A DNA stretch of 34,975 nucleotides, taken from positions 1 to 34,975 of the forward strand of contig CAJYQM010000279.1 in NCBI GenBank assembly GCA_913777025.1. The letters run 5' to 3'. The position numbers were made by a program, and so were the translations under genes. This document shows, piece after piece, positions 34,830 through 34,975 of the stretch. Under the pieces are notes generated by a model. That model worked only from the letters and a program-made list of their open reading frames with translations, ran no database searches and was not told where the DNA came from. The stretch is from an uncultured Massilia sp. Its GTDB lineage: Bacteria > Pseudomonadota > Gammaproteobacteria > Burkholderiales > Burkholderiaceae_D. How positions within the stretch are numbered: the first letter of the stretch is position 1; every line of letters starts with the position of its first letter.

Positions 34830-34975
34830 TTAGGCGATGATCTTGGCGACCACGCCGGCGCCGACGGTACGGCCGCCTTCGCGGATTGCGAAGCGCAGAC
34901 CTTCTTCCATCGCGATCGGAGCGATCAGCTTGACGGTGATCGAAACGTTATCGCCCGGCATCACCATCTCTTTGT
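34830..34975 (-). CDS. tuf: Elongation factor Tu (3' end only)
   Basis: The last 48 codons of EF-Tu, the GTPase that delivers aminoacyl-tRNA. Domain 3 is recognisable from [20 protein letters not shown] and the C-terminus [20 protein letters not shown]. The rest is beyond the window edge. It is the last gene of the str operon and is closed by a strong terminator. Confidence 0.97.
   Translation of the reverse strand, partial: KEMVMPGDNVSITVKLIAPIAMEEGLRFAIREGGRTVGAGVVAKIIA

Overview
The window is high-GC DNA from a betaproteobacterium, most likely an Oxalobacteraceae member near Massilia/Telluria. This is inferred from protein sequences and gene order: cytochrome c4 divergent from engB, followed by hemB, and a long str/S10/spc/alpha ribosomal-protein region. 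No species-level evidence was available. The region is chromosomal and looks vertically inherited. I see no insertion sequence, phage, integrase or CRISPR array.

Layout. (1) 1-3590: cytochrome c maturation and haem genes: resB (partial, -), a dihaem cytochrome c4 (-), then divergently engB and hemB (+). HemB has the Asp-rich, zinc-independent metal site. (2) 3714-4721: an unrecognised membrane protein with a Cys pair and a TonB-like proline/lysine stretch. (3) 4835-12133: an envelope-stress/efflux block. A response regulator, a sensor kinase (4-nt overlap), a periplasmic adaptor and an RND permease run on the minus strand. A Spy/CpxP-like chaperone gene is divergent from them across a 214-bp gap containing TTGTAT half-sites. 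In E. coli, BaeSR controls both mdtABC and spy, so the block looks like a compact Bae/Cpx-type regulon. (4) 12204-14120: dsbD, electron supply for periplasmic thiol reduction. (5) 14270-28671, all minus: rplQ, rpoA, rpsD, rpsK, rpsM, rpmJ, infA, secY, rplO, rpmD, rpsE, rplR, rplF, rpsH, rpsN, rplE, rplX, rplN / rpsQ, rpmC, rplP, rpsC, rplV, rpsS, rplB, rplW, rplD, rplC. Order is canonical, but unusually large gaps (rpoA-rplQ, rpsD-rpoA, rpsK-rpsD, rpsQ-rplN) hold palindromic elements, putative promoters and structured leaders. (6) 28941-33814: a break in the S10 operon. A tRNA-Val(GAC) gene, a fused glucosylglycerol-phosphate phosphatase/synthase (ggpPS), an MscS-type channel and a LacI-family repressor lie between rpsJ and rplC. 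(7) 33886-34975: a small unknown ORF, rpsJ with its own promoter and terminator, and the 3' end of tuf.

Most notable: a ~122-bp ERIC-like imperfect palindrome in the rpoA-rplQ gap and a shorter relative in the rpsQ-rplN gap; a folded leader ahead of rplN; a promoter plus attenuator-like hairpin ahead of rpsD; the split S10 operon with an osmoprotection cassette inside it; and a tRNA-Val with an Asp-like body and C at position 33 instead of the near-universal U33.
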